Source of the DNA: Okapia johnstoni | Taxonomy: Eukaryota; Chordata; Mammalia; Artiodactyla; Giraffidae | DNA length: 64,000 bases | Direction: 5' to 3' | Assembly (NCBI GenBank): GCA_024291935.2 | Contig: CM044316.1 | Coordinates: 74,168,501 to 74,232,500, forward strand | Shown here: positions 47,814 through 61,234 of the stretch, piece after piece | Layout of the letters: each line of letters starts with the position of its first letter | Position numbering within the stretch: the first letter of the stretch is position 1 | Position numbers and translations under genes: made by a program | Notes under the pieces: generated by a model | The model's database searches: none | What the model saw: only the letters and a program-made list of their open reading frames with translations | What the model was told of the DNA's origin: nothing

Positions 47814-49763
47814 TTCAGTTCAGTACAGTTCAGTCACTCAGTCGTGTCCGACTGTTTGTGACCCCATGAACCGCAGCACGCCAGGCCTCCTTGTCTATCA
47901 CCAACTCCCGGAGTTTACCAAAACCCATGTCCATTGAGTCGGTGATGCCATCCAACCATCTCATCCTCTGTTGTCCTCTTCTCCTCCTGCCTGCGACCTT
48001 TCCCAGCTTCAGGGTCTTTTCAAATGAGTAAGCTCTTCACATCAGTTGGCCAAAGTATGGGAGTTTCAGCTTCAACATTAGTCCTTCCAATGAAAACCCA
48101 GAAATGATCTCCTTTAGGATGGACTAGCTGGATCTCCTTGCAGTCCAAAGGATTCTCAAGAGTCTTCTCCAACACCACAGTTCAAAAGCATCAATTCTTC
48201 GGCGCTCACCTTTCTTTATAGTCCAACTATCACATCTATATATGACTACTGGAAAAACCATAGCCTTGACTAGACAGACATTTGGTGACAAAGTAATGTC
48301 TCTGCTTTTCAATATGCTGTCTAGGTTGGTCGTAACTTTCCTTCCAAGGAGTAAGCATCTTTTAATTTCATGGCTGCAATCACCATCTGCAGTGATTTTG
48401 GAGCCCCCAAAAATAAAGTCTGCCGCTGTTTCCACTGTTTCCCTATCTACTTGCCATGAAGTGATGGGACCGGATGCCATGATCTTAGTTTTCTGAATGT
48501 TCAGCTTTAAGCCAACTTTTTCTCTCCTCTTTCACTTTCATCAAGAGGCTCTTTATTTCCTCTTCACTTTCTGCTATAAGGGTGGTGTCATCTGCATATC
48601 TGAGGATATTGATATTTTTCCCAGCAATCTTGATTACAGCTTGTGTTTCTTCCAGCCCAGCATGTCTCATGATGTACACTCTATATACATTAAATAAACA
48701 AGGTGATAATATACAGCCTTGACGTACTCCTTTTCTTATTTGGAAAAAGTCTGTTGTTCCATGTCCAGTTCTAACTGTTGCTTTCTGACCTGCATATAGA
48801 TTTTTCAAGAGGCAGGTCAGGTGGGCTCGTATTCCCATCTCTTTCAGAATTTTCCACAGTTTATTGTGATTCACACAGTCAAAGGCTTTGGCATAGTCAA
48901 TAAAGCAGAAATAGATGTTTTTTTGGAACTCTTGCTTTTTTTGATGATCCAACGGATGTTGGCAATTTGATCTCTGGTTCCTTTGACTTTTCTAAAACCA
49001 GCTTGAACATCTGGAAGTTCACGGTTTACGTATTGCTGAAGCCTGGCTTGGAGAATTTTGAGCATTTCTTTACTATTGTGTGAGATGAGTGCAATTGTGC
49101 AGTTGCTTGAGCATTCTTTGCATTGTCTTTTTTTGGGATTGGAATGAAAACTGACCTTTTCCAGTCCTGTGGCCACTGCTAAGGTTTCCAATTTTCTGCC
49201 ATATTGAGTGCAGAACTTACACAGCATCAACTTTTAGGATTTGAAATAGCTCAAATGGAACTCCATCACCTCCACTAGCTTTGTTCATAGTGATGCTTTC
49301 TAAGGCCCACTTGACTTCACATCCCAGGATGTCTGACTCTAGGTGAGTGATCACACCATCGTGATTATATGGTCATTTTGTACAGTCCTTCTGTGTATTT
49401 TTGCCACCTCTTCTTAATATCTTCTGCTTCTGTTAGGTCCATACCATCTCTGTCCTTTATTGTGCCCATCTTTGCATGAAATATTCCCCTGGTATCTCTA
49501 ATTTTCTTGAAGAGATCTCTAGTCTTTCCCATTCTATAGTCTTTCCCATCCTATTCCATTGTTTTCCTCTATTTCTTTGCACTGATCACTGAGGAAGGCT
49601 TTCTTATCTCTCCTTGCTATTCTTTGGAACTCTGCATTCAAATGGGTATATCTTTTCTTTTCTCCTTTGCTTTTCACTTCTCTTCTTTTCACAGCTATTT
49701 GTAAAGTCTCCTCAGACAGCCATTTTGCTTTTTTGCATTTCTTTTCTTGGGGATGGTCTTGAT
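47814..49763 (-). mobile_element. BovB LINE, 5'-truncated, minus strand
   Basis: About 1.95 kb from the tail complement 'tttcagttcagtacagttca' at the left to the connector region ('catttcttttcttggggatg') at the right. It covers connector, RT and the 3' end. Multiple frameshifts break it. No convincing TSD was seen. Confidence 0.95.
48124..49230 (-). pseudogene. BovB reverse transcriptase remnant, frameshifted
   Basis: Three overlapping minus frames carry successive RT parts: 48871-49230 (ALISHNSKEMLKILQARLQQ), 48485-48952 (FIDYAKAFDCVNHNK, RQGCILSPCLFN and catalytic LRYADD) and 48124-48480 (SKITADGDCSHEIKRCLLLG). The canonical YADD is kept, but at least two frameshifts disconnect the domains, so it is inactive. 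Confidence 0.9.
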
Positions 49764-49794
49764 ACAAATAATAAGGGGTTTGTAAGTAGTGCAC
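49534..49794 (-). pseudogene. BovB connector-region fragment
   Basis: A basic stretch, KKCKKAKWLSEETLQ then AEFQRIARRDKKAFLSDQCK, upstream of RT in BovB. It is out of frame with the RT part and is the 5' limit of this copy. Confidence 0.85.
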
Positions 49795-52700
49795 AAAGAA
49801 TATTTTATTTATTGATTTTAATATGCCTTAGAAAAAATAAAATTGACATATGAATTCTACCTTATTAATATCATTGGCAACTTTAAGTTAAATGTGATTA
49901 TTTTGTAAAATATTTAACAATTAAATGATGTCAAATAGATACAGTAATAGTTAAATGATGGTAAATATATACAAGAAAAATTCTGGCTATCATAACAATA
50001 GTTGATTTGAGGAAATACTACACAGCACTGAAAATCAACAGCAGCAAGAACAACAACTACTACTACTACACCACATACACACACACACACACACAGAAAG
50101 ACCTTCAGAGGACGAAAGTCACTGAGGACAAGAACGGTAACAAGAAGTATAATTTTAAGGCAATAATACACTGCATTTTATACCAAATTAATTTTTGAGC
50201 ATATGATTATAAACATATTTTAATCTCACAAACAACCTTTTGATTTGGTACAGAATATATCAATAAAATTTCAGAGATAAAGAGGACCTCAGAGACTATA
50301 TGATCGATTTCCTTTGTTTTTTAAATGAATAAACGGAAGTCTGGAAATGTAGTCATGTGCCACCCAGCCAAGTATTTGCACACTTGGAATTAAAATCTTC
50401 TTAATCTCCTGATCCCTAAACTAGCACTTGTTTGTTTCACTGTACCACGCCATCTACCCTGTAGTTATTCTTATTTTAGGGAAGGGAAAACTTAGACCCT
50501 GGTGCTGAGTGACTAGAACCCAGTTTTGATGTCAGGTTCATGCTTCTACTACCTGCTACACTATGAGGTTGAGAATATAATAAAATCCACTCTCCAATTT
50601 ACATTCAGTAGAGATTTCTTTTTGTCAAATATACAAAATAATTGACCATCACAAAAGTCTTACACCAGTTTTTGATTTCCTACTCTAACCACTCATTTAA
50701 AATATAGTTGGCTCATTTAGCAGCTCAAGAAGGATATTGGAAGCATCTATATAAAATGTATTAACATACTCTTAGCAATCACTCTCAATTATGTGTAACA
50801 TAACTTGTTTGTTGGTTTCACTTACAAATTGAATTCCATTGAATGTTTTCCCATTTATTCCCAACTGAACTGATTTTGATGTGTGGTATCTGTTACATAT
50901 TAAAAGAATACTCCAGAACTTTTTTGCTTTTATTCCAAAGGCAATCTAAAGAATTGGAGGTGATGATTTAGAATATTTGTAGTGCTAATAAGTGATTAAA
51001 GAAGCATCCTTATTCACAGACAGTGTATATGAGAGAATTGAAACAACTAGGCAAATATTTTAACTGAGTCCCTTGAGGGAGGTGGTGAATGATTTTGACA
51101 AACGCATGCTAAAAAACAAAGATCTAATAGGTAAAATGCAAGAGTAAATCTTAAGCATCAACATTTTTCTTGTCAAACAGAACTATTAATTCTAGCTCAG
51201 GGTCTCATTATGGCAAGACGGAACTACTTTTTATTCATTGGATTTATATATTTGCTGCAGGGAGGTTTCCTACTTTGTATTTTTCATGCATGAATATTCG
51301 GTAAGTTTCTCCTTGTATCAGTGGAATCTCACTTTCTTACTACCCTGAGCCGTTTGAAACAAGCCACAAGTCATTCACGGTTTTCCTCTATAAACCTGTT
51401 TGAGCCTTTACAGGCTGGTCCTTTTCCATCTCACCCTATTGCACGTTATCTATTTTGTTGGATAATTATCATAGTCATCTGTTTGTAAAACGTTTGGTTT
51501 GTTTAGTTACACAGGGAACCCCAAAAGAAGAAACATGGCTCTCTAGTTCCAATCTAGTTTTTGAACACTACAGTGTGAAGGTGTACCATTTACACTCAAA
51601 CGAATTTTAGAAAATATCTACATTTTCTTGCTTATGAATTTTCAACACAAATTCAATATGTGTTTTCAGAATTATCAGTTCTGGTTGTTAACCCTCATTA
51701 ATCTCTAAATGTGCTTTAATTGCTTCTCTGTAACTTTATAATCTTTCCCTTCATAATCTGTCAATATGACTTTATTTGTTTTTTGATCTGTTTATTTTGC
51801 TTATCAATGTCTTCATTTCCTCCTTGCCATTAGTTTGCTGCTATTCCTTTGACTTTATGTTCAAGTCAAATAATGTTGGTTTTATTACATAGCATATTCT
51901 AAGAATAAACTGAATCAAAAACAATTTTAATCATTTAAACTTTTAAAACATAAAACTTATAATAATCACAACTTTTTTATTCTCTAATCTTGGTCCATTA
52001 ATACCTGTAGTGTATAAAGCACTTCTTCTGATATAAAGTAAGCCATTTTTAAAATTAAAAAGGTGTCATGTCTTGCTTAATTAAAATTTCAATTATTAAT
52101 CACTTGCTATTTTGTTATATAAACATTTATTTGTAAAAATATTACCATTTATCTTTACTTTCAAATACACAGTTACTAAAGCTATTAACACCAGTCTTTC
52201 AAATCTCTTATATGTTTACTTCTTAATAGTTCATAAAACATAGTTCAGCATAACTGTCATAATTTTAAAATTCATTCATTCATTCTACATATATATTTTA
52301 AGAATCCATTGTACCTAATACAGTGAAATAGTAATTTATAATATCACAGGTATAGTTTCTAACATTAACATGCGAAATTTGTAATATGTTTTTCCTGAAA
52401 ACACTGAACTAGTAGAAACCAAATTAAAATTGATTCTTTTAACTTAAAAATCAGTTTCAGTGTACAAAATTGAACCCCTTATTTTTGAAGTTAATTCACA
52501 TCATCATGTATTTATTGAAAACAATGTATGCCATTCTATCAGTACTACACCCATGAAGTACTGTCCCTGAAGATGCAACCTTTTAATACTTCCATCACTG
52601 TGACTAGAATTCTAATAATACCTGTTTGTATATAGCATATTTACCCCCAAATAACTCAAAGCACTTACACAAATCTTTTTTCCCCTAATGGCTGATATCA

Positions 52701-53514
52701 ATCACATAGTCTAGCTTGTTTTGATTTTAGGTTAAAAAAATAATAATAACTATATGCAGATAGAAAAAGGAATGTCTAAGAATGATCTTATACGAAATGA
52801 GAAAGCTTAGCACAAGTTGAAGAGGATGAATGGATAATATAACAGGGTGTGTGGCCCTCTTGTGTCTCACAAAGTGCTTCATTCATTCATTTAACCACTG
52901 CCTCTGTTCCTCCCTAGAGTGCATGCACTCGAGCATATGGATTGAGTCTGCTATTTGTGTTTCTAGCATCAGCTTTTGCACTAAATAGAGACTCAGAAAT
53001 TATCTGGACTTTCACAGAATCAGATGGGTAAAATTACTTTCTCAAAGACACAAACTTCCCCATAAAGGCTGAAAATTCTGATCTTTTCATTTGCATCCTT
53101 TCAACACAGATTAGCACACTGGGTCCTACCATGTACCCAATACTATGACAGAGATAAGGGATGAGAAACACTGCATGATGCCCCCAGCCCAAGGAAAAGG
53201 GCCCTTAACATACCCGGGAGTCCACTGTTACTTCCTAAATTCTAACCCTGCCTCAAGGAGACCAAAATTCTTAATGGAAAGAAACAGTACAGTGCAGAAT
53301 GTCAATACATAACATATTTGCCTTGCCCGAGGGGCTTTGTCCTACATAAATGCAGATCTGCCCACTCTTTTTTGCGAGAGTGGTGATTTCTTTCCTTCTC
53401 CTGGAGTTTTCCTTGATGTCTCTGAGAGGGAGGCACCAGTAAATGTCCCTGCCCAGGGACAACTGAGAGGGGACAACTGCTCTGTTCCTCTTGAGAGCAA
53501 GCAAAGGGCAGTAT
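49764..53514. other. Repeat-poor AT-rich intron
   Basis: It contains an (AC)n run (50072-50094) and a weak MIR-like patch (about 50460-50570), otherwise no young repeats. I see no exon with open frame and splice sites. It may hold conserved non-coding sequence, but that cannot be judged from one genome. Confidence 0.4.
50072..50094. repeat. (AC)n microsatellite
   Basis: About 10 CA units after 'ccacata'. Confidence 0.9.
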
Positions 53515-53735
53515 TTCATAATACAAGGGCTATAGGCTCTAAGAACCAGATTGACCTCTTTCACATCCCAGCTGTACTACTTTTAGCCTTGTCACCTTGA
53601 GAAAACCTTCTCCGCCTCAGTTTCTTTTTCATTCTTAAATTGGAAGTCTTAACTGGGATTATAGAATAGTGTGTGTAAAGCAACTAGCACAATGCCTAGT
53701 GCATGAGAAGCATTCAACGACTATAAATTCCCTGC
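53515..53735 (+). mobile_element. MIR SINE
   Basis: 'ccagctgtactacttttagc', 'gcctcagtttctttttcatt', 'gcaactagcacaatgcctag' follow the MIR order. Confidence 0.7.
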
Positions 53736-54932
53736 TTCCCTTCTTTTGATGAAAGAAAAATTATTCAAATCCTGCACTAGAATAAAGTTTATTAAGCCCA
53801 ACTCCCTCCAGTGAGAAGAAATCATTTAAATATATACAGAGTAATCACGTCAAAACACTCTCTTAACTATGAGTAAACACAATCAATAAAAGAAAACCAA
53901 TACTCTCCTTTGAAAATTTCCCTCAGCATCCCACTGGCATGCTAAAAATCGTTTTCTTATATTTTCCTTAGGAATCTTTCCACATAGACTAGCGGAAACT
54001 CTGCAATCTGCATTCTTCATATGCATTCTTTATCTGTAGGCAGCGGTATTTACAGAGATTACTGTGTTCTCTTAAAGCCACAATGGCTTCTGCTTTATGA
54101 ACAGATTATGCTATACTGTGCCTATCTTAAAAGTGTTCGTTTTTATATTTGTAGTCAAAGCTACTCTTTACAGAATTTTTTGCTCTTTGCAACCCTGCCA
54201 GCCTCTCTGATTCCACTTTCGGATGGATGATTTGGTCTGCAAGGATCCCTGCCCTTCACCACTGCTTGTCTTGTTTTCCTTGTTCCTCATGCAACTCGTT
54301 GCACACAGAGAAATCCCAGGGCTGCATCTTCTTTCAGATATTTCTTCTGCCCTTTCTACTGACACCTTCTCTTTTCCAGCTCCCATTCCAAAACTGTTTG
54401 AATATTCCACTGCTGCAGCTCTCCTCAGACACCTAGGAATTCTGTACTGAAACAAGCATTCCTTTGTTGCCAGTGGACTGATACATACCAAGACTTAATC
54501 CGAGGGTCTCTTTCCTGCGATTTAATGTACCACTGCCCAAGATCTGATGCTGTCCAGTTTTCACAGAAGACTGAAAGCTGCACATTCTCATTGCTTTATG
54601 GCATTTGATGCTTTGGCCACATTGCTTTTCGTTCTTCCCACATTACTGGTATCATCAAAGGACAATGGTTAAGTTAGGGAAAGGCAAAAATGTGATGTTT
54701 TTGTCGCTTCTCTCTCTACAAATGCCTGGCAGAGAACTGTTTGCCTGTGGCATCCAGGATTCATATCCTTGTTATTTTGAGCTTTCCTTTCCTTCATCTT
54801 TACTGAGTAGTAAGGTGTGTGTTGTTTACCAATGTCATGAGGGATAACAGTAACATCTCCCAAGAATCCCACCAGATATAATGAGAATGTAAAGTCCAAA
54901 TAGGATGTATTGTGGTACAGAGAAACGGATCT
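53736..54932. other. Intronic sequence, no gene seen
   Basis: A minus-strand open frame of 107 codons (54168-54491) and overlapping plus frames have no recognisable motif. The base composition is slightly less AT-rich at 54180-54470. No repeat assigned. Confidence 0.4.
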
Positions 54933-54942
54933 CTGGTTCACA

Positions 54943-55175
54943 ATGCATGCAAGCTTGCTAAGTTGTTTCAGTCGTGTCCAACTCTTTGTGACCCTATGAA
55001 CTCTAGCCCACCAGGCTCCTCTGTCTATGGGATTCTCCAGGCAAGAATTCTTTGAGAATTCAGTGGGTTGCCATGCCCTTCTCCAGGGGATCTTCCTGAC
55101 CCAGGGATCAAACCTGTGTCTCTTATGTCTCCTGCAATGGCAGGCACTTGACCACTAATGCCACCTTGGAAGTCC
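54943..55175 (-). mobile_element. Bov-tA SINE with 10-bp TSD
   Basis: A minus copy with a small internal duplication ('gaattctttgagaattcagt'). The exact direct repeat ctggttcaca lies at 54933-54942 and 55176-55185. Confidence 0.94.
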
Positions 55176-55185
55176 CTGGTTCACA

Positions 55186-55529
55186 GACCGGTATTCAAAT
55201 GCTAATTCCACCAAATATTAGATGCACAACCCTGCACCGATTCATTACTTTCTCTAGGGTCCAGGTTCTTCTCCTTGAAACTGATATTGCTAAATAAGAT
55301 AATGACCATCCAGTAGGCATCCATTTGATGGTGACTGCTCTTACTAAAAGCCTGTTTCTCTACATGTTTTCTTGTCATTGTCATGCTACCTGGCTGTATA
55401 CCTTTTTCTTGGTAGACTGTATTCTTAACCACTATTATATAATGATTGTTGTCTTTTCTTCACTTGTGAGGTATTATTTGCAAATATATTTTTCTATCAC
55501 TTTTCACATCATTATTGTCAGCAGTACAT
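55186..55529. other. Intronic sequence, nothing recognised
   Basis: No gene and no clear repeat. Confidence 0.4.
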
Positions 55530-55748
55530 TATGGTTAAGAATGTCAGCCCTGGAATTCTGCCCTCATTACAGACTGACTTTTTGGATTTGGGAAAATTGC
55601 TTAAAATTATGCTTCAGTGATCTTTTCTGTGAAAGAAAAAATATCCAAGGATTTAACTCACAAGTGTCACTGTGACAGACAAATGAGTTCATGTTCACAA
55701 AGGCCTTAAAACAGTGGTTGCCACATAGTAAGTGTTCAATAAATGACC
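55530..55748 (+). mobile_element. MIR SINE
   Basis: 'agaatgtcagccctggaatt', 'ggatttgggaaaattgctta', 'tagtaagtgttcaataaatg' follow the MIR order. Confidence 0.65.
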
Positions 55749-56364
55749 ACTCTCATCAACTGCTAACTCTTCCCATGATCTAGTTAATAGACTTGGTATA
55801 TTTCCTGAAGTGCTGAAGTGTAATATTTTTTTTTCTTATCACTTGATTCTCATTCAGTTCTAATTCTTACCTTTACTATGATCATTAGAATTCAAATCTG
55901 ACTTTCATGAGTTATGGTATTTTATGCATAGGCTACCATCTAAATCATTGCAAAATGGAAAAAGAAGTTGACTCCAAATAGAGGAGGATGGGGTCTATAT
56001 TATATGATGTCACTTCATCCCCCAATACATCATTCACTTGGCTTTTAATGCCTTTTGCAACCCACATTCCCTGTCAGTAACGGGCAGTCCACTATAAAGC
56101 ACATTAGGTCTCACTTAAACGACTTTCGTTTTCATCTCACTCTAATATTGTAATACAGCAAATTATCTAATCAGAGCTTTAAAATGTTAAATGTATGACT
56201 TGTGGGCAACATCTGCAATCACAGTGTGGAAATTGTTTGGTCTTTTTCTCCATGGGCGGTTGTACGTACAGCCCTGACTCCAGTCTGTTCTCTTCTAGTT
56301 ATGACAACCAGACACTCTCCTGAACTGGCTGTGCTAATAATAACCTGTAACCTTAGGCAGTTCA
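55749..56364. other. Intronic sequence, nothing recognised
   Basis: No gene and no clear repeat. Confidence 0.4.
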
Positions 56365-57380
56365 AGTTCTTTTTTCAAATTACAAAATATTTCAGGAAAA
56401 CAGAAAAGTGTGATTAGTACAATCAACATCCACATATCTATCTACCACCTGATTTTGCCAAAGTTTAACATAAGAAAAAGTACATAAGAAAAGCATTAAA
56501 GACATGACAGTAAGTTTATATTTACCCTTGTTGATTCCACTCCATTTCCTTGTCCATTCTAAGACAAGACAAGTGAAGTCGCTCAGTTGTGTCGGACTCT
56601 TTGCGACCCCATGGACTGTAACCTACCAGGTTCCTCCATCCATGGGATTTTCCAGGCAAGAACACTGGAGTGGGTTGCCATTTCCTTCTCCAGGAGATCT
56701 CCCCGACCCAGGGATTGAACCTGGGTCTCCTGCATTGTAGGCAGACGCTTTACCATCTGAGCCACCTCCATTCTAAAGAGGAAACTATTAATATAATTGC
56801 ATATTTATCATTTTAATATATGATTTATACAGGTGCTAGGTAAGTAAGTATGGATCCACACAAATCTAGAGTTTTCTATTATTCTCTAACTTTACATATA
56901 GTACTATACTAAATGTATCCTTTCACATTCTTTTTTTTTAAATCTGTTTTTGAAATTTAGCCACAGAACTCCAAATCGTACATTTAATTGCTTTATTGTG
57001 TGCATAAGGAATGCATTTGATGGATATTTAGGATTTAGGTTTTTCCAGTTTGTTTTGCTTTTGCTGTTTTATTTTAGTATGTTTCTCCTGAAGCACTGTG
57101 CAAAACAGTGTCTTTTGGGTATATACCTAGAGGCAGAGTTGTTGGGTCAAATGATACACATCTAGTAAACTATCTCCAAGCTACTCTGCCAGGCGGGGTG
57201 CCTCCATTCCCACATCAGCGTGCGTCTCCACTCCTCCACATTCTTGCATCACTTGGTGCTGCTGGACTGTTTATTCTCTACATTGACAGGTAAGCATCAC
57301 CTCTCTTTAGTGCTCTAGTTTGTATTTTCCTGATTACTGTTCAGTTTTCTTTTACTTAAATTGAGGAAACAGACATCTAA
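56365..57380 (-). mobile_element. Old L1 LINE 3' region, split by a SINE
   Basis: The complement of an L1 end: 'tctaccacctgattttgcca' on the left, and 'tgggtatatacctagaggca', 'gttgttgggtcaaatgatac', 'ttgtattttcctgattactg' on the right. The SINE at 56563-56766 interrupts it. Confidence 0.65.
56563..56766 (-). mobile_element. Bov-tA SINE with 10-bp TSD
   Basis: A minus copy. The exact direct repeat tccattctaa lies at 56553-56562 and 56767-56776. It sits inside the old L1. Confidence 0.95.
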
Positions 57381-58149
57381 AGTTAAGTATCCAATATTGA
57401 TAGTAAGTGACTGACTCTCCATTATGTATTTTCCAGTGTGTTTCTTACATTTTTTGAAAAACTACTACATATTGATTATTTTTCTCAATTAATTTGTTCT
57501 TGGGATTACCTAATCAAATGCCATGTAGGGAAGATAAAAGGGTGCAAATAAACTGTGTCTATTCCTTTTTGTTCTTCTTTATTTTAAATCTACATTTAAC
57601 TGTGGAAGAAGATAAGCTAGTGAAATTCTGTATTGGGCTGTTATGTTCAGTATTCACTTATAAGAACCAATATGGAATATAAGAAACACATTAGAAAATT
57701 ACTATAAATGCACACTATGTGGGGCTATGGTTTCTTTCCAGCTATGTCATCTCATGTGGTTGTTCAACAAATAGCTGCTGATGATAAAATAATCATAACA
57801 TTATGATGATAATTATTATAATAATTATAAGATTTGTTACCTATTCTTGTTTATGTTCTGAGAGTTAGAAATTGCTGTGATTATGGCTGACTGTTCCTTT
57901 CAAATAAACAAGTTTCTTCACCCTAACTCTGCTTTTCTTCCCGGAGAATAGACTGAGATAACTTCACTTTCTTAAGGTATCATTAGTATAAGGACTCCCA
58001 TTTTTCCAGCTAACTATAGCCATAGGTTTATCTTCAAAAGCCATTTGAGAGTAAACCAGGCTACAGTTTAAAAATCCATCAGAGGTGTACCATTCACTTT
58101 AAAAGAAAAATGTCAATTATTTAGAATTACACACAAATTCTTGCACATT
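57381..58149. other. AT-rich intron
   Basis: It has an AT-only stretch near 57785-57835 ('attatgatgataattattat'). No gene. Confidence 0.45.
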
Positions 58150-58935
58150 TCTGGCCATATTGAACTACTACTTGCCATTCATAAATCTTCTCAGTCTCTC
58201 ATCATTTAGCAACACAAGCATCATCTTTTCCGTAAACATCTTTTACGTACATTCCTTGTTTCCTAGCATATATTCCTAGATTTCTTCCTACTACTCTGGC
58301 CATTGTTTTTTTGTCATTTTCTGTCAACTGACTACCCCAATTCATCTATCTCTATGCCCCCAACTTTATTATATTCAAAGTTGAACATATGCTCCCTCTA
58401 ACTACTCCCAAAGCCTTCAGTGATGAGTACAACCACTTACTCAACTGCACAAGACAGGACTGTGTAGAGGCGTTCTCTTCTCACTCATTTCCAGCAGTCA
58501 ATCTATGACCACCAAGTCCTCTTTATCTTCTGCCTTTTAAATCACCTTGGAATCCACTCCCTTTCCTTCACCTCCACTCCCAACTCCATCATCACACCTC
58601 TGGACTTTGCATACTCCCTTGTAAGAATCCTCACCCTCACGCTTTTCAGTCTTCATCTCTTAACTACGGACTGACCTTCCCAAATTAGGGCCCCTTCCCC
58701 TGACCTCCTTTCACACCTATTTCTGGTGAAAGAACTCCCAGAAACCCCATGGCACGTCTCCTATGGCATCACTGCCATAGCCATATCCTTGTTTCGTGTC
58801 CTGGTCCTTCCCCACTAGACCATAGCATCTCTGAAGACAAAGGCCTATCCTTCATCTCTTTCTCACTGGCACCTAGAATACACAGGGCCATCATCATGTT
58901 CAAAAACCATTTGGTAAAAGAATTGATGACAATAA
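58150..58935 (+). mobile_element. L2 LINE remnant
   Basis: A pyrimidine-rich body with the L2-type end: 'cactagaccatagcatctct', 'gaagacaaaggcctatcctt', 'actggcacctagaatacac'. Confidence 0.5.
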
Positions 58936-59954
58936 ATTGAATGAGATGGACATTATAAAGGAAAGTAGTCTTAGGTTGTTTTTCCCCTATTGTTGTTTTT
59001 GACGAAGAAACATTTCTGCCTCATATAAAAATAATTCTAACTTCTACAAGTCTTTAAATAGTTTTGTCCTAACATTATAATTAAAAGCATTGCAATAGAA
59101 ACAAAAGTCTTGAGGAATTCAGACCAAAAACCAATTACAGGAGACAGATGCCATAGCTTATTGCTGTAATGCTACCTTCATATTCTGTGCAACCAAAAAA
59201 AAAATGCTGTTCCATTCCTTCCTGAAAGATATATTTTTTGATTAGTTGCTAAGTATCAGTTACCATCCAGAAGACAATGGGAAAAAATCTATAAAAACTA
59301 TTATTTTCAGTGACATTCTGTGTACCAGAGAAAGCTCTGTGATGGGCTGAAATTCAGTTTAACAAACAAACCAAACAACGGTCACAAGAAGTTAATATCT
59401 CAAGAGTGTTTCTAAATGTGCCTGTAAGTGCGTCTGCATTAACCAGTGCTATGATGAGAGTATATACATAGACTACATATATAATATGTGTAACAATGAA
59501 ATTGCATATTTCTGAATAAGTAGGCTCCTTTTAAATATCAAAAAAATAATGAACTCTCACATCATCTGAATTGCATTTTTAAGGTTCATTGGTTACAAAA
59601 AAGTTTAATGACAAAAAAGCTACTACTAATTAAGTAAACTAAATATAAATGTTCTAATCCCAATAGTCCCTAAATATCTTTCAAAATAATAGTGTGTGTT
59701 TGTGAACTTAGTCTTCAAATGTTACTTTGCCTGCATAGAGACTTGCTAATCTGAAACCAGTTGAGAGCTACTGATATCTTCTCTATAGGCATTACTGGTT
59801 AAAAAGCAAGGATAATTTCTAGCAGACTTAAAATCCTTTGTGCCCGGCACAGTGTCTGGAAGGACACCATAATGAAAAGATAATCTTAACTTGGACTGAG
59901 GCTTCTAGGTTGTTGAAAATAAATTCCACATGTAGTTACTAAAATGCTTGGATC
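58936..59954. other. AT-rich intron
   Basis: No exon, no young repeat, only short A-runs. Confidence 0.45.
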
Positions 59955-60260
59955 CAGTTGGTATGCATTACTGCACTTTCCAAGATAGCCTCTGCTTTTG
60001 CCATGGATTTAATGAAGGTAAGTGATGGACTGTGGAAGGCCTCAGATAGAAAGGCTTTACAGGAGAAGTGTCAGGGTGACTGTTCTGTCAGTGGCATGAG
60101 GGATCCAGTGGCACTGATTAATTTCAGTGCCAGCACTTTATATGGAAATGGGAAGACACAGAGAGCACACAATTGTAACTGTATTATACATGGAGTTCTT
60201 TTTAACCTGTCTGAACATCATTGCCGGCAGCCAGAATCTCAACCTATATGATTCCATGGG
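59955..60260 (+). repeat. Ancient repeat shared with 26.8-27.0 kb (possible MaLR internal)
   Basis: 'gccatggatttaatgaaggt' then 'gatggactgtggaaggcctc' aligns with 26820-26885 ('gccatggctttaat', 'gtggacggaatctggaaaag') and onward with scattered identity. The family is unconfirmed. The open frame 59958-60251 has no domain I recognise. Confidence 0.4.
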
Positions 60261-61234
60261 AATTTTTTTTTCATGGATTTTCCTGAGAAGAAACTTTTGT
60301 CCTGTATCCTTAAATTCTTGTTTTAGCTTTAGGCTTTATAGTCAGACTGCATAAATATTCTTGAGCTGTGCTTTGAGAAGCCAAGGTCTCCAGAGAATAG
60401 CACAGGCAGTAGACTGCAGTTTAGGATGTTAAAATTGTTTTTAATTCTGTGATATCATGTATTTTCACACACATACACACACACAAAAAAACTGATATGT
60501 GTTTACCTTGCTACACTCTTTCCATTCTATACTTTTAGAAGGGATTGTAAGGTATAACAGTCTATCCCTGATTTAAGAGAAAGAGATAAGATATCCAGAT
60601 GAAGGAACAGAAGACTTATTAATGGAAAATGGAATAAATAAAATACTCTTTAAAGTATAAAAAAGATGATTCACCAATAAATCTTGCAGTACAGGCTGAT
60701 AGGCTATGCTTAAGGTTTTATCAAGCTTGTATTTAAGGAATTTAGGAGACAATCACACTGGATCAAGACAATACATTTAGCATCTATTCTTCGAGTGCTT
60801 GTTTTATTTTGATAAATATAAGCTAAAAATCCACAACAGCAGGCATTTAGTTGGATTCTTTATACAAATTACACTTTATTGCCCGTTTGTATATTTTATA
60901 ACTTATTAAGTTAACTATGGCAATCAGATACATAGAATAATGTAGAATCTACGTGTTCTCTCTGAAGATTTCAGATGCAGTGCTTTCTCTATCCATGCTA
61001 TTTCTCCTGCCCATATAAAACAAGGCCCCGCACTTCAGGTTAGAATCAATTAGGCTGATCCTCAGCTGTTCCTTGGTCAGGGTTCCCAGTGGGGCAGCCA
61101 CATATGGTACTTGCTCTCCTCACTGGGCTTGTAGGATAAGCTCTGGAATTCTGGCCACCCTTCACGCCCTGCACGATGTGCCAGCCAGGCTCGTGTGTAA
61201 GGCTGAAGAGGGCTGTAAGAATCCTACTTCATGA
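60261..61234. other. Intronic sequence, nothing recognised
   Basis: A short CA patch lies at about 60466-60485. No gene. Confidence 0.4.
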
